From NCBI GenBank assembly GCA_040081265.1, contig JBEBGV010000001.1, positions 186,001 to 250,000 of the forward strand: DNA of 64,000 nucleotides, in the 5' to 3' direction. The DNA comes from JBEBGV01 sp040081265. GTDB lineage: Bacteria > Acidobacteriota > Vicinamibacteria > Vicinamibacterales > UBA2999. The translations under genes and the position numbers were made by a program. Under the pieces are notes generated by a model that saw nothing but the letters and a program-made list of their open reading frames with translations, was not told where the DNA came from and did no database searches. This document shows positions 16,451 to 25,145 of this stretch, one piece after another (the first letter of the stretch is position 1; each line of letters starts with the position of its first letter).

Positions 16451-18157
16451 CTACGACTTTCTGGCGATCCTGGCCCAGGTGTCCTTGAGCGTCACCGTAC
16501 GGTTGAAGACGGGCGCTTCGGGACGGGAGTCAGGGTCGACCGCGAAATAGCCTTGACGCTCGAACTGGAAGCGCGCGCCGATGGGGGCGTCGGCGAGATG
16601 AGGCTCCACGATGGCGTTGGTGATGCGATCGAGCGACGCGGGGTTGATATCGGTCAGCGGATCTCGGCCACCGGCCTCAGGGTCCTCGGAATTGAAGAGC
16701 CGGTCATAGAGCCTCACCTCGGCGGGTCTGCCCGTGCGAGCCGAGACCCAGTGGATGGTTCCTTTGACCCGTCGTGCCGCCGATTCACCGTTCAATGACT
16801 CGCGATCGATCGTGCATCGCAGTTCGGTGACCAGCCCCGAGTTGTCTTTGATCACGCGCTCGCACTTCATGATGTAGGCATAGCGGAGCCTCACCTCGGT
16901 GCCGGGGGAGAGGCGGAAGAATTTCTTCGCCGGCACCTCCATGAAGTCGTCGCGTTCGATGAAGATCTCGCGCGCGAACGTCACTCGCCTCGTGCCAGCC
17001 GAGGGGTCCTCCGGGTTGTTCACGGCCTCGATCTCCTCGACTTCGTCCTCGGGGTAGTTCTCGATCACAACCTTGAGCGGACGGAGGACAGCCAAGGCGC
17101 GCGCGGCACGTCGGTTCAAGTCCTCTCGCACGGTGTGTTCGAGGAGCGCCATGTCGATGACGTTTGCCTTCTTGGCCACTCCGATGCGGGCGCAGAACTC
17201 GCGAATCGCTTCGGGGGTGTAACCGCGTCGCCTGAACGCCGCGATCGTGGGCATCCGGGGGTCGTCCCAGCCGGCGACCAGCTTCTGCTCAACCAGCGCG
17301 AGGATCTTGCGCTTGCTCATCACCGTGTAGTTCAGGTTGAGACGCGCGAACTCGATCTGCCTGGGGCGTGACCTGAACTCTGGAGCTTTGTCGCGGAGAT
17401 TGTCGACGAACCAGTCATACAGCGGTCGGTGATCTTCGAACTCCAGCGTACAAACCGAATGCGTGATGCCCTCGAGCGCGTCCGAAATCGGGTGCGCATA
17501 GTCGTAGGTCGGGTAGATGCACCAGGCCGAGCCCGTCCGGTGGTGATCGGCATGGCGAATGCGGTAGATCGTCGGGTCGCGCATGTTGATGTTTGGCGAC
17601 GCCATGTCGATCTTGGCGCGCACGACGTGCGTGCCGTCAGGGAACTCTCCAGCGCGCATGCGCGCAAACAGGTCGAGGCTCTCCGCGACCGGCCGATCCC
17701 GGTACGGACTGTTTCGGCCCGATTCGGTCAGCGTGCCTCGATGCTCGCGGATCTCGTCGGCGCTCAAACTGTCGACATACGCCTTGTCCGCCTGAATCAG
17801 TTCGGAGGCGTAGCGATAGAGGAGCTCGAAGTAGTCCGACGCGAAGTAGAGGCCGGTCCACGTGAAGCCCAGCCAGCGTACGTCGGCTTCGATCGCGTCG
17901 ACGTATTCGGTGTCCTCTCTGGTCGGGTTCGTGTCGTCGAATCGAAGGTTGCAGGAGCCGGAAAAGTCCTGCGCGATACCGAAGTTCAGGCAGATCGACT
18001 TGGCGTGGCCGATGTGGAGGTATCCGTTGGGTTCAGGGGGAAACCGGGTGTACACCTGCCCACCGTGTCTGCCCGCCTCCTGGTCCGCAGCGACGATCTC
18101 GCGAATGAAATCCTGTGCCGGGGCGGGCGTTGCGGTGTCCGGGTCGGTGGGTGTCAC
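16451..18157 (-). CDS. glnS: Glutaminyl-tRNA synthetase
   Basis: Class I aminoacyl-tRNA synthetase charging tRNA-Gln with glutamine. The 568 residues include the HIGH motif (PEPNGYLHIGHAKS, residues about 42-55), the KMSKS equivalent VMSKRK at about 284-289, and the C-terminal anticodon-binding beta barrels, the usual GlnRS layout. GlnRS rather than a non-discriminating GluRS is supported by the length and the C-terminal barrels. The GTG start at 18157 lacks a good Shine-Dalgarno sequence; TATAAG ends 11 bases upstream, inside the end of rmuC. It lies 12 bases after rmuC and may be read both from that operon and from its own promoter. Confidence 0.93.
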   Translation of the reverse strand: MTPTDPDTATPAPAQDFIREIVAADQEAGRHGGQVYTRFPPEPNGYLHIGHAKSICLNFGIAQDFSGSCNLRFDDTNPTREDTEYVDAIEADVRWLGFTWTGLYFASDYFELLYRYASELIQADKAYVDSLSADEIREHRGTLTESGRNSPYRDRPVAESLDLFARMRAGEFPDGTHVVRAKIDMASPNINMRDPTIYRIRHADHHRTGSAWCIYPTYDYAHPISDALEGITHSVCTLEFEDHRPLYDWFVDNLRDKAPEFRSRPRQIEFARLNLNYTVMSKRKILALVEQKLVAGWDDPRMPTIAAFRRRGYTPEAIREFCARIGVAKKANVIDMALLEHTVREDLNRRAARALAVLRPLKVVIENYPEDEVEEIEAVNNPEDPSAGTRRVTFAREIFIERDDFMEVPAKKFFRLSPGTEVRLRYAYIMKCERVIKDNSGLVTELRCTIDRESLNGESAARRVKGTIHWVSARTGRPAEVRLYDRLFNSEDPEAGGRDPLTDINPASLDRITNAIVEPHLADAPIGARFQFERQGYFAVDPDSRPEAPVFNRTVTLKDTWARIARKS

Positions 18158-18168
18158 GGCACCCTGAT

Positions 18169-18174
18169 CTTATA
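18169..18174 (-). promoter_or_regulatory. -10-like hexamer of glnS inside the rmuC stop
   Basis: On the minus strand TATAAG spans the rmuC stop codon and ends 11 bases before the glnS GTG. It could give a nearly leaderless glnS transcript in addition to read-through from rmuC. Confidence 0.35.
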
Positions 18175-19378
18175 CGGGCTCGGATTCCTCTGCGATGGCC
18201 CCTTCCGGCAGACCCATCAGCCCAGCCTGCCTGAGCACACGCGGCACGGTGTCGATCGGTTCGAGCACCGGCAATTCGTCGGCGGTCGTGATGTCGAGTT
18301 CCCGGAGTCGGCGGGCGCTCACCATGACGCGAGACTCCAGCGAGCCAGCGGCGCTGTTGTAGGCCTGGACCGCGCCATCCAGCCTCCGTCTGACATCGTC
18401 GAAGTGACCTGCGAAGGTGGCGAGACGATCGTGCAGGTCGCGGCCCAGCCTGGCGACCTCCCGGTAGTTCTCGGTGAGACGATCCTGGCGCCACGAGTGG
18501 GCGACGGTGGTGAGCAGTGCGATCAGGGTGATTGGACTGGCCAGCAGGACCCGGCGCTCGAGACCGTACTCGATGAGCGACAGATCGTGCTGGAGGGCGC
18601 TGCTGAACAACGTCTCGCCGGGCAGGAACATCACCACCATTTCCGGCGAGTTACCCAGCGCGTCCCAGTAGGCCTTGCTTCCGAGTTTCTCCATGTGATC
18701 GCGCACCTGCCGCGCGTGCGCCTGGAGTCGGAGTGTCCGCCCGGTGTCGTCTGGTGCTTCCTGGGCATCGAGAAACGCATCGAGTGGAGCCTTCGCGTCA
18801 ACCACCAGCTGCTTGCCGCCAGGCAGGTAGACGACCACGTCGGGTCGCACGCGACCGATGTCGCCAGCGAGTGTGCGCTGTTGGTCGAAGTCGCAGCGCT
18901 CGAGCATGCCGGAGAGTTCGATGACGCGACGCAGCTGCATCTCGCCCCAGCGCCCCCGGGCTGACGGCGTCCGCAGAGCCTTGGCAAGTGTCTGTGTCGC
19001 AGCGCCCAGCGAGGTCACCTGGGATGTCAGCCGCGCGAACGAGTCGATGCGTTCGCGCTCCGCTTCGCTGAGTCGCGCCTCGACCTTGCGGAGCGTGTCG
19101 GTCATCGGCCGCACGAGCGTGTCGATCGCCGCCTGTCTGGCCTGGAGCTGCGATTGAGCGTCGCGTTGAAGACCGTCGAAGGACGTGCGCGCGAGGTCGA
19201 GAAACGCCGAGCTGTTGTCGTGAAGCGCATCGGCGGCTGCAGCGCGAACCGTCTCGGCAATCTGCGTTCGTGCCTCTTCACGGGCCCGGCGCGCGCCGGC
19301 GCTCACGATAACCGTCGCAATGATCGCTCCGACGGCAGTGCCGAGGGCGACGGCGATGACCAGCAGCAGCAGATTCAT
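18170..19378 (-). CDS. rmuC: DNA recombination protein RmuC
   Basis: Membrane-anchored protein of 402 residues of the RmuC family, which has a nuclease-like core and in E. coli limits inversions at short inverted repeats. One N-terminal membrane segment (about residues 2-26) is followed by a coiled coil (about 30-150, rich in Ala, Arg, Glu) and the conserved RmuC domain (about 165-350) with the family stretches RGRWGEMQLRRVIELSGM, PGGKQLVVDAKAPLDAF and VVMFLPGE. Length and order match the family. It lies 19 bases after the M28 peptidase gene and 12 before glnS, all minus strand, so the three are probably one transcript. Confidence 0.9.
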   Translation of the reverse strand: MNLLLLVIAVALGTAVGAIIATVIVSAGARRAREEARTQIAETVRAAAADALHDNSSAFLDLARTSFDGLQRDAQSQLQARQAAIDTLVRPMTDTLRKVEARLSEAERERIDSFARLTSQVTSLGAATQTLAKALRTPSARGRWGEMQLRRVIELSGMLERCDFDQQRTLAGDIGRVRPDVVVYLPGGKQLVVDAKAPLDAFLDAQEAPDDTGRTLRLQAHARQVRDHMEKLGSKAYWDALGNSPEMVVMFLPGETLFSSALQHDLSLIEYGLERRVLLASPITLIALLTTVAHSWRQDRLTENYREVARLGRDLHDRLATFAGHFDDVRRRLDGAVQAYNSAAGSLESRVMVSARRLRELDITTADELPVLEPIDTVPRVLRQAGLMGLPEGAIAEESEPV

Positions 19379-19397
19379 TCAGCCACGGGTGTTGCGT

Positions 19398-20999
19398 TCA
19401 CGGGCCGCCGCGGCGCGCGTTGCGCGGCTGAGGCAGCACCTTGCGCGGCAGCAGCTCCTCCCGGTTAGCGGCCTGATAGGCGAATGACGCGATGATGACC
19501 GAGTTCTTCATCATGTCTTCGGCCTGCACGCGTTCGAACACGTCCATGTTGGTGTGATGCGACAGCGCGTTGTACTCGAGACGGTCCTGGACAAACTGAA
19601 AGCCGGGGAGGCCGACGCGGTCGAACGACGCGTGGTCCGTGCCGCCGACCCCGCGGATGGCAAGCGTGGTCATGCCGAGGCTGCGAAGAGGCTCCATCCA
19701 CGCGCTGAACACCGGACGCACCGCCTCGTTCCCCTGGGTGTAGACGCCGCGAATAGCGCCCGACCCGTTGTCCATGTTGAAGTAGACGGAAAGTCTGGCG
19801 TGCGCCGGCTTGAGCTGCATCGTGTCGACGTCGGCAAAGTGTTCGGCAACATACGCGGCCGAGCCGAGCAGTCCCTGTTCTTCTCCCGTCCAGAGCGCGA
19901 GCCTGACGGTGCGCCGCATCCTGAGACCGGTGGCCTTGAGAATGCGCATGGCCTCCATCATGGCCGCCGAGCCGGCCGCGTTGTCGGTCGCGCCTGTGCC
20001 GGCTGTCTCCGAATCGAAGTGAGCGCCGAGCATCACCACTTCGTCGGCCTTGTCAGTGCCCCGGATCTCCGCGACGATGTTAAAGGCGTCGAGGGTGTCC
20101 TCGGTGAAACGGTTCCGCATGTCGATCGACACCTTCACCGCGACATTGCGCTCGACGAGGCGGACCAGGCGGTTGTACTGCTCGGTCGCGACATAGACTT
20201 GCGGCACGACGGCCGGGGAGTTCGGCTGCCGCGTAAGCTCGTAGGCACCGGTCATGACGACGCCCCGGTCACCACGGCCGTTGCCCGGGATGAGTGCCGC
20301 CAGCGCCCCCTCTGACTGATAGAAGGTCATGCGCTTCAGGCGGATGTTCGGATCCGGGGGAGGGCCGGCCGCGGCGTTGCCGCGTCCGCGGGCACCACCA
20401 CCCCGTACGGGCTCGGACTGCAGCTCCCTCAGTTCCTCGTCGGTGAAGCGAAGGCCGCGCGCCGCGTCCGGCAAGGGGACATCGACCGCATCAAAGATGA
20501 GGACGATCTTCCCGGCGAGCTTGCCGCGGAACTTTTCCATGTCCTGGTCGTTGTTGACGACGGCGAGGACGACATCGGCCGTGACCGGCCCGGAGGTGCC
20601 AGGCGTCCATGCCCGGGGATAGGCAATGAGCGGCGACACGGTCGGCGCCACGACCTGTGCGGCGAACTGCTCGTTGGTCCAGCCCCGACCAAAGGGCCCC
20701 CACTTTTCTTCAGCGACGCCGCTGAGGCCCCACGACGACAACCGCTCCCGGGCCCACGTGGCAGCGGCCCGGATTTCTGGCGAATTCGTCAGTCTCGGGC
20801 CATGGACGTCGGTCAGATTCCAGACCAGCTCCATCACCTGTGAGCGTTGCAAGCCCTCGGTCTTGATGCGTCCGATGGCGTCGAGATCAACGCGTTCCGA
20901 TACCAGCGACGCAGCCGTTTGCGCCTGCGGAACTGCGAAGAGTGACGCGACGAACATCGTCGTGCCGAGGAGGAAGGTCGCGAGAAATCGTGTCGACAT
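19398..20999 (-). CDS. Exported M28-family metallopeptidase with PA domain
   Basis: Secreted zinc aminopeptidase-like enzyme of 533 residues. A signal peptide ends near PQAQT (about residue 27). A protease-associated (PA) insert lies at about 130-275. The M28 core shows the di-zinc ligands: His and Asp in GAHFDSETAGTGATDNAAG, the catalytic Glu pair in WTGEEQGLLGS, Asp in NMDNGSG, and His in GGTDHASFD. These are all in the usual order. It probably digests peptides outside the cell or in the periplasm. The ATG at 20999 has GAGG seven bases upstream. It is divergent from the DUF1015 gene and first in the run to rmuC and glnS. It matches acidobacterial peptidases seen in large numbers per genome. 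Confidence 0.9.
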   Translation of the reverse strand: MSTRFLATFLLGTTMFVASLFAVPQAQTAASLVSERVDLDAIGRIKTEGLQRSQVMELVWNLTDVHGPRLTNSPEIRAAATWARERLSSWGLSGVAEEKWGPFGRGWTNEQFAAQVVAPTVSPLIAYPRAWTPGTSGPVTADVVLAVVNNDQDMEKFRGKLAGKIVLIFDAVDVPLPDAARGLRFTDEELRELQSEPVRGGGARGRGNAAAGPPPDPNIRLKRMTFYQSEGALAALIPGNGRGDRGVVMTGAYELTRQPNSPAVVPQVYVATEQYNRLVRLVERNVAVKVSIDMRNRFTEDTLDAFNIVAEIRGTDKADEVVMLGAHFDSETAGTGATDNAAGSAAMMEAMRILKATGLRMRRTVRLALWTGEEQGLLGSAAYVAEHFADVDTMQLKPAHARLSVYFNMDNGSGAIRGVYTQGNEAVRPVFSAWMEPLRSLGMTTLAIRGVGGTDHASFDRVGLPGFQFVQDRLEYNALSHHTNMDVFERVQAEDMMKNSVIIASFAYQAANREELLPRKVLPQPRNARRGGP

Positions 21000-21035
21000 G
21001 TGCGCGCCTCGTCAGGTTCCCCGCAGTCTAGCAGG

Positions 21036-21041
21036 TATAAT
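21036..21041 (+). promoter_or_regulatory. Consensus -10 (TATAAT) of the DUF1015 gene
   Basis: A perfect TATAAT ends 11 bases before the ATG at 21053. Transcription would start about 5 bases before the start codon and the bases between (TTTCCTTTTCTC region) hold no Shine-Dalgarno sequence. No good -35 is visible at 16-18 bases upstream. Confidence 0.6.
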
Positions 21042-21052
21042 TTCCTTTTCTC

Positions 21053-22270
21053 ATGGCTGACCTTTTTCCATTCCGTGCTCTCCGTCCGACACCTGCCTCA
21101 GCGGCCCAGGTGGCTGCTGTCCCCTATGACGTTGTGAACGCGGAGGAGGCCGCGGCGCTGGCCGCGGGGAACCCGCTCAGTTTTCTTCACGCGTCCAGGG
21201 CCGAAATCGACCTGCCCGGCGACACCAATCCTTACGGGGATGCTGTCTACGCAAAAGCGAGCGAGAATTTCGCAGCGTTGCGGACCGCCGCTCCCCTGGT
21301 TGTCGAGGACGCACCAAGTCTCTACGTTTACCGCCTGCAGATGGGCGAACACGTGCAGACCGGCGTGGCGGCCTGTTTCTCCGGCGACGAATACGATCGC
21401 GACCTCATCAAGAAGCACGAGCGAACGCGTCGTGACAAGGAAGACGACCGGACACGTCACATGGTGGGATTGCGCGCGCAGACGGGCCCTGTGTTTCTGA
21501 CGTACAAGTCCGAAGCCGCCGTCGACGCGGTGGTGGCCAGAACAACGACGAGTGGCCCGCTCTTCGACTTCACGGCGCCGGACGGCGTGCGCCACACGCT
21601 GTGGCGCGTCGCGTCTGCTGACAACGCGGCGCTGGTTGCAGCGTTCGCTCTGGTGCCGGCACTTTATATCGCCGATGGGCACCATCGAGCGGCGAGCGCA
21701 GCGCGCGTCCGCCAGCATCTAAAGGATGCCGGCGAAGCGCCGGGCGAGCGGGATACGTTCCTGGCGGTAGCGTTCCCTGACGATCAAATGCAGGTTCTCG
21801 CCTACAACCGGGTCGTCAAGGATCTGGCCGGCTACACGCCCGACACACTGCTTGCGGCTCTTCGCGACAAGCTGATCGTGAAGGATGGTCCCGCTACGCC
21901 GGTCTCCAAGGGCGAGGTAGCAATGTTCCTTGCTGGTCGGTGGTACACGCTGCTGCTGGCCGAAGCCCCCGCTGGCAGCGACGCGGCCAGCCGTCTCGAC
22001 GTCAGCCGGTTACAGGATCAAGTGCTCACCCCGCTTCTCGGTATCGGCGACGTGCGCAGCGACAAACGCATCGATTTCGTGGGTGGGGCACGTGGCACCG
22101 CCGAACTCGAGAAACTCGTCAGTTCCGGCAGGCATGCCGTCGCGTTCTCCATGTTCCCGGTGAGCGTGGACGACCTGATGGCGATCTCCGATGCCGGCGG
22201 CATCATGCCGCCCAAGTCAACCTGGTTTGAGCCGAAGCTTCGCGACGGCCTGCTCTCGCATCTCATCTGA
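21053..22270 (+). CDS. DUF1015 family protein
   Basis: Cytoplasmic protein of 405 residues, DUF1015 (PF06245), whose biochemical role is not established. Family stretches are the N-terminal LFPFRALRP...VAAVPYDVV, NPLSFLHASRAEID, the middle KKHERTRRDKEDDRTRH and ADGHHRAASAARV. DUF1015 genes are often found beside serine biosynthesis genes, and here serC follows after 11 bases. This suggests a role linked to serine or PLP metabolism. The start has a consensus -10 close upstream and no Shine-Dalgarno sequence. The gene is divergent from the M28 peptidase gene. Confidence 0.9.
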   Translation: MADLFPFRALRPTPASAAQVAAVPYDVVNAEEAAALAAGNPLSFLHASRAEIDLPGDTNPYGDAVYAKASENFAALRTAAPLVVEDAPSLYVYRLQMGEHVQTGVAACFSGDEYDRDLIKKHERTRRDKEDDRTRHMVGLRAQTGPVFLTYKSEAAVDAVVARTTTSGPLFDFTAPDGVRHTLWRVASADNAALVAAFALVPALYIADGHHRAASAARVRQHLKDAGEAPGERDTFLAVAFPDDQMQVLAYNRVVKDLAGYTPDTLLAALRDKLIVKDGPATPVSKGEVAMFLAGRWYTLLLAEAPAGSDAASRLDVSRLQDQVLTPLLGIGDVRSDKRIDFVGGARGTAELEKLVSSGRHAVAFSMFPVSVDDLMAISDAGGIMPPKSTWFEPKLRDGLLSHLI

Positions 22271-22281
22271 AAGGCTCGTTT

Positions 22282-23373
22282 ATGACTACAGCGACCAAGA
22301 TCTTCAATTTCTCCGCCGGTCCGGCGGTGCTTCCTGCGGCCGTGCTCCTGGAGGCGCAGCGGAACCTCGTTGCGTTGCCGGGCGTCGGCATGTCGGTGAT
22401 GGAGATCAGCCATCGGTCGAAGGCGTTCGAGGATCTGCTCAACAAGGCAGTGGAGGATATCCGGGCGCTGGCTGGCATTCCCGCCAACTACAAGGTGCTG
22501 ATGCTGCAGGGTGGCGCAAGCCTCCAGTTCTCGATGGTACCGATGAACCTGCTGACCCCGGGGGCGACGGCCGACTATATCGACACGGGTTCCTGGGCAG
22601 AGAAGGCGATCAAGGAAGCCAAGCGAGTCGGCACCATCAATGTCACCGGCTCGACCAAAGCCGACAACTACAACCGGATTCCGGCGGCCAGTGAACTGGC
22701 GCTCACCGCGGGCGCTGCCTATGTCCACCTGACGACCAATAACACCATCGAGGGAACCGAGTGGCAGTCGATGCCCGATGTCGGCGAGGCGCCGCTCGTC
22801 GCAGACACCTCCTCCGACATGTTCAGCGGCCCGATTGACGTCTCGCAGTTCGGCCTGATCTACGCCGGCGCTCAGAAGAACCTGGGCCCGTCGGGCGTGA
22901 CCCTGGTCATCATTCGTGAGGACCTGCTGGCGCGTTCACAGAAGACGCTGCCGACCATGCTCAACTATGCGGTGCATGCTGAGAACGGCTCTCTCTACAA
23001 CACCCCGAACACGTTCGGCATCTACATCCTCGGGCTGACGATGGCGTGGCTGCGGAACCTGGGTGGCCTTCCCGCCATTGGGGCGTTGAACAAGCGCAAG
23101 GCCGGGAAGCTCTATGCGGAGATCGATCGCTCCGGCTTCTACCGCGGCACCGCGGAGAAGGCCAGCCGTTCCCTGATGAACGTCACCTTCCGTCTCGGAA
23201 CCGAGGAACTGGAAAAGCGCTTCGAGAAGGAAGCCACCGCCGCGGGCCTCGATGGTCTCAAGGGGCATCGGTCGGTGGGCGGGATGCGCGCCTCGATCTA
23301 CAACGCCTTTCCAGAGGACGGAATCGACGCGCTTGTATCGTTCATGCAGGAATTCGAGCGCAAGAACGGATGA
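22282..23373 (+). CDS. serC: Phosphoserine aminotransferase
   Basis: PLP enzyme making 3-phosphoserine from 3-phosphohydroxypyruvate and glutamate in serine biosynthesis. Its 363 residues match SerC. It has the N-terminal NFSAGPAVLP signature, the MSVMEISHRSKAFEDL substrate-binding segment, VADTSSDMFSGPIDV and the PLP lysine in YAGAQKNLGPSG (about Lys199). AAGG lies nine bases before the ATG. It forms an operon with the DUF1015 gene and probably the GNAT gene after it (7 bases between). serA and serB are not in the window. Confidence 0.95.
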   Translation: MTTATKIFNFSAGPAVLPAAVLLEAQRNLVALPGVGMSVMEISHRSKAFEDLLNKAVEDIRALAGIPANYKVLMLQGGASLQFSMVPMNLLTPGATADYIDTGSWAEKAIKEAKRVGTINVTGSTKADNYNRIPAASELALTAGAAYVHLTTNNTIEGTEWQSMPDVGEAPLVADTSSDMFSGPIDVSQFGLIYAGAQKNLGPSGVTLVIIREDLLARSQKTLPTMLNYAVHAENGSLYNTPNTFGIYILGLTMAWLRNLGGLPAIGALNKRKAGKLYAEIDRSGFYRGTAEKASRSLMNVTFRLGTEELEKRFEKEATAAGLDGLKGHRSVGGMRASIYNAFPEDGIDALVSFMQEFERKNG

Positions 23374-23380
23374 GGCCCCT

Positions 23381-23782
23381 ATGACGGTTGAATATCGCAG
23401 CGGTGAATCCGCTTTGTCCCCGCAGTCGTTCATCGAGCTGGCGCGACGAATCTGGCCTCGCGACTATGACACTGGTCTGACCGCTGCTGCGCTGGCGAAG
23501 ACGACCAACATCGGGGCGTGGTCTGGCGATCGCCTGGTCGGCTCGATCCGCATCCTGTCGGACGGCTGCTTCTTCAGCACCATCCCCGAGGTGATGGTCG
23601 ATCCCGAGTTCAGGCGCCAGGGCATCGGTGGCGAGCTCCTCAAGCGGGCCCTCGATCTGGCGCCGGGAGGCACGCTGTTTCTCGGTGCCCAGCCAGGCCA
23701 GGAACGCTTCTTCGAAACCGCAGGCTTCCGCCGGGGCCCTGCCGGCTACGTCGGTCGCCGCGCGGCTACTGCGTCGGCGTAG
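23381..23782 (+). CDS. GNAT family N-acetyltransferase
   Basis: Acetyltransferase of 133 residues using acetyl-CoA on an unknown amine. The acetyl-CoA pyrophosphate loop is PEFRRQGIGGELLKRA (RxxGxG), preceded by the VMVD strand and followed by FETAGFRRGPAGYVGR at the end, the usual GNAT order. It follows serC by seven bases and probably belongs to the same transcript. Its last 17 bases overlap the end of pcnB on the other strand. The target could be a protein or small molecule; the sequence does not tell. Confidence 0.85.
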   Translation: MTVEYRSGESALSPQSFIELARRIWPRDYDTGLTAAALAKTTNIGAWSGDRLVGSIRILSDGCFFSTIPEVMVDPEFRRQGIGGELLKRALDLAPGGTLFLGAQPGQERFFETAGFRRGPAGYVGRRAATASA

Positions 23783-25082
23783 GCCGTGCTGGCCGGCGGC
23801 GACGTCGGCGACGCCGACGGGCCGGCTGTTCACCCTCAGGTGGAGGTGTCTGCGCGGCTGCAGCTTCGATGAAGCCACGCCAATGCTCCACCACCTCCGG
23901 CGACTCACCATGGATCTCCAGCCAGGTGAGCGCGTCGGGAAACGCCCCACGATGAATCAGCGCCTGCCGTGCCCTGGGCGACAGCCCCGGATCGACCAGT
24001 CGCTTCTGCAGCGACAGGATGTGTCGCAGGTGCTCCACGTCACGGCGGGCAAGTGGCAGCATGCCTAGCGAGATGCGCGGTTCCTTCCGCGGGTCGTCGA
24101 GCACCTTGCCGTGCGGCAGGGGCGCGCGGAGAGGATGGTTCAGTGGCACCAGGAGAGAGCCGAGCAGGATCGCATTGCTGAGGGTTGCCGGAGCGTCGTC
24201 GAAACGCCGGCGATAGCTGTCGAGCGCGGCCAGCGACTGCCACAGGCTGTCGCTGGCACCACGCTGGAGATCGGGCGACATCGATTCGAGCAGCCGTCGC
24301 TCGGCCATCAACCGAAACGCACGCTCCGCCGAGCCTGTGCGGAGCAGTTTGTAGAACTCTTCGATCAGACGGGCCGGCGCGCTCTTGGCGATCTCGTCCC
24401 GGTGTACGGCGATCGCCTCGTCAATCGGCGGATCGATCGTGAAGTCGAGCCGCGCCGCCATGGCAATCGCGCGGAGCATCCGTACCGGGTCTTCCCGAAA
24501 GCGCTCGTTCGGATCGCCGATGCAGCGCACCAGCCCGGCTCTGAGGTCTTCGAGCCCGCCGGCGTAGTCGATGATCGAGAAGGATCCGATGTCGTAGAAG
24601 AGGGCGTTGATGGTGAAGTCCCGTCTGAACGCGTCCTCTTCGGGCGTGCCGAAGGTGTTATCACGATGGACCAGACGCTCGCCGGCGCCGTCGGCCCCCT
24701 GACCCTCAGCCATTCCCCCGGCCCTGGATTCGGGACCCGGCTCGGCCGCCAGCTCCTCGGCTGTCACCTGGCGCCTGAATGTGGCCACCTCGATGTTCTT
24801 GGTCCCGAACCGGACGTGCGCCAGGCGAAAACGTCGCCCGATAATCCAGCAGTTCCGGAAGAGTTTCTTGACTTCGTAGGGGTGGGCGGACGTCCCGATG
24901 TCGAAGTCCTTCGGGCGCCGGCCGAGGAGGAGGTCACGGACGCTGCCGCCGACGAGGTACGCGACGTGGCGGTGTTCGTGCAGGCGGTACAGCACCTTCA
25001 GCGCGTCGGGATCGACCAGTTTTCGGGAAAGAGTGTGCGCGTCTCGCGGCACCACCAGGGGTTCGCCCATGCTTCTCGGCAT
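23766..25082 (-). CDS. pcnB: Poly(A) polymerase I
   Basis: Template-independent nucleotidyltransferase that adds 3' poly(A) tails to RNA and so promotes decay. The 438 residues contain the polymerase-beta motif GGSVRDLLLGRRPKDFDIGTS with catalytic Asp residues (about 50-72), and then IGRRFRLAHVRFG, the signature that separates poly(A) polymerases from CCA-adding enzymes. RDFTINALFYD and the RNA-binding helices REDPVRMLRAI follow. The C-terminus is a run of about nine Arg codons followed by PARPTPTQ, suited to RNA binding. Start: ATG at 25082 (alternative 25070); the frame open to 26003 is antisense to the exported repeat gene. The 3' end overlaps the GNAT gene. Confidence 0.9.
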   Translation of the reverse strand: MPRSMGEPLVVPRDAHTLSRKLVDPDALKVLYRLHEHRHVAYLVGGSVRDLLLGRRPKDFDIGTSAHPYEVKKLFRNCWIIGRRFRLAHVRFGTKNIEVATFRRQVTAEELAAEPGPESRAGGMAEGQGADGAGERLVHRDNTFGTPEEDAFRRDFTINALFYDIGSFSIIDYAGGLEDLRAGLVRCIGDPNERFREDPVRMLRAIAMAARLDFTIDPPIDEAIAVHRDEIAKSAPARLIEEFYKLLRTGSAERAFRLMAERRLLESMSPDLQRGASDSLWQSLAALDSYRRRFDDAPATLSNAILLGSLLVPLNHPLRAPLPHGKVLDDPRKEPRISLGMLPLARRDVEHLRHILSLQKRLVDPGLSPRARQALIHRGAFPDALTWLEIHGESPEVVEHWRGFIEAAAAQTPPPEGEQPARRRRRRRRRPARPTPTQ

Positions 25083-25145
25083 TGTAGCGGACCAGGCACA
25101 CGTTCTTCCGAATCGGGCGCGGCCGCAGTACCATCGGTGCTGCCG

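Noticed and set aside
17429..18964. Long plus-strand open frame opposite glnS and rmuC
   Set aside because: A shadow of two well-supported genes caused by GC-rich third positions; no domain or ribosome site.
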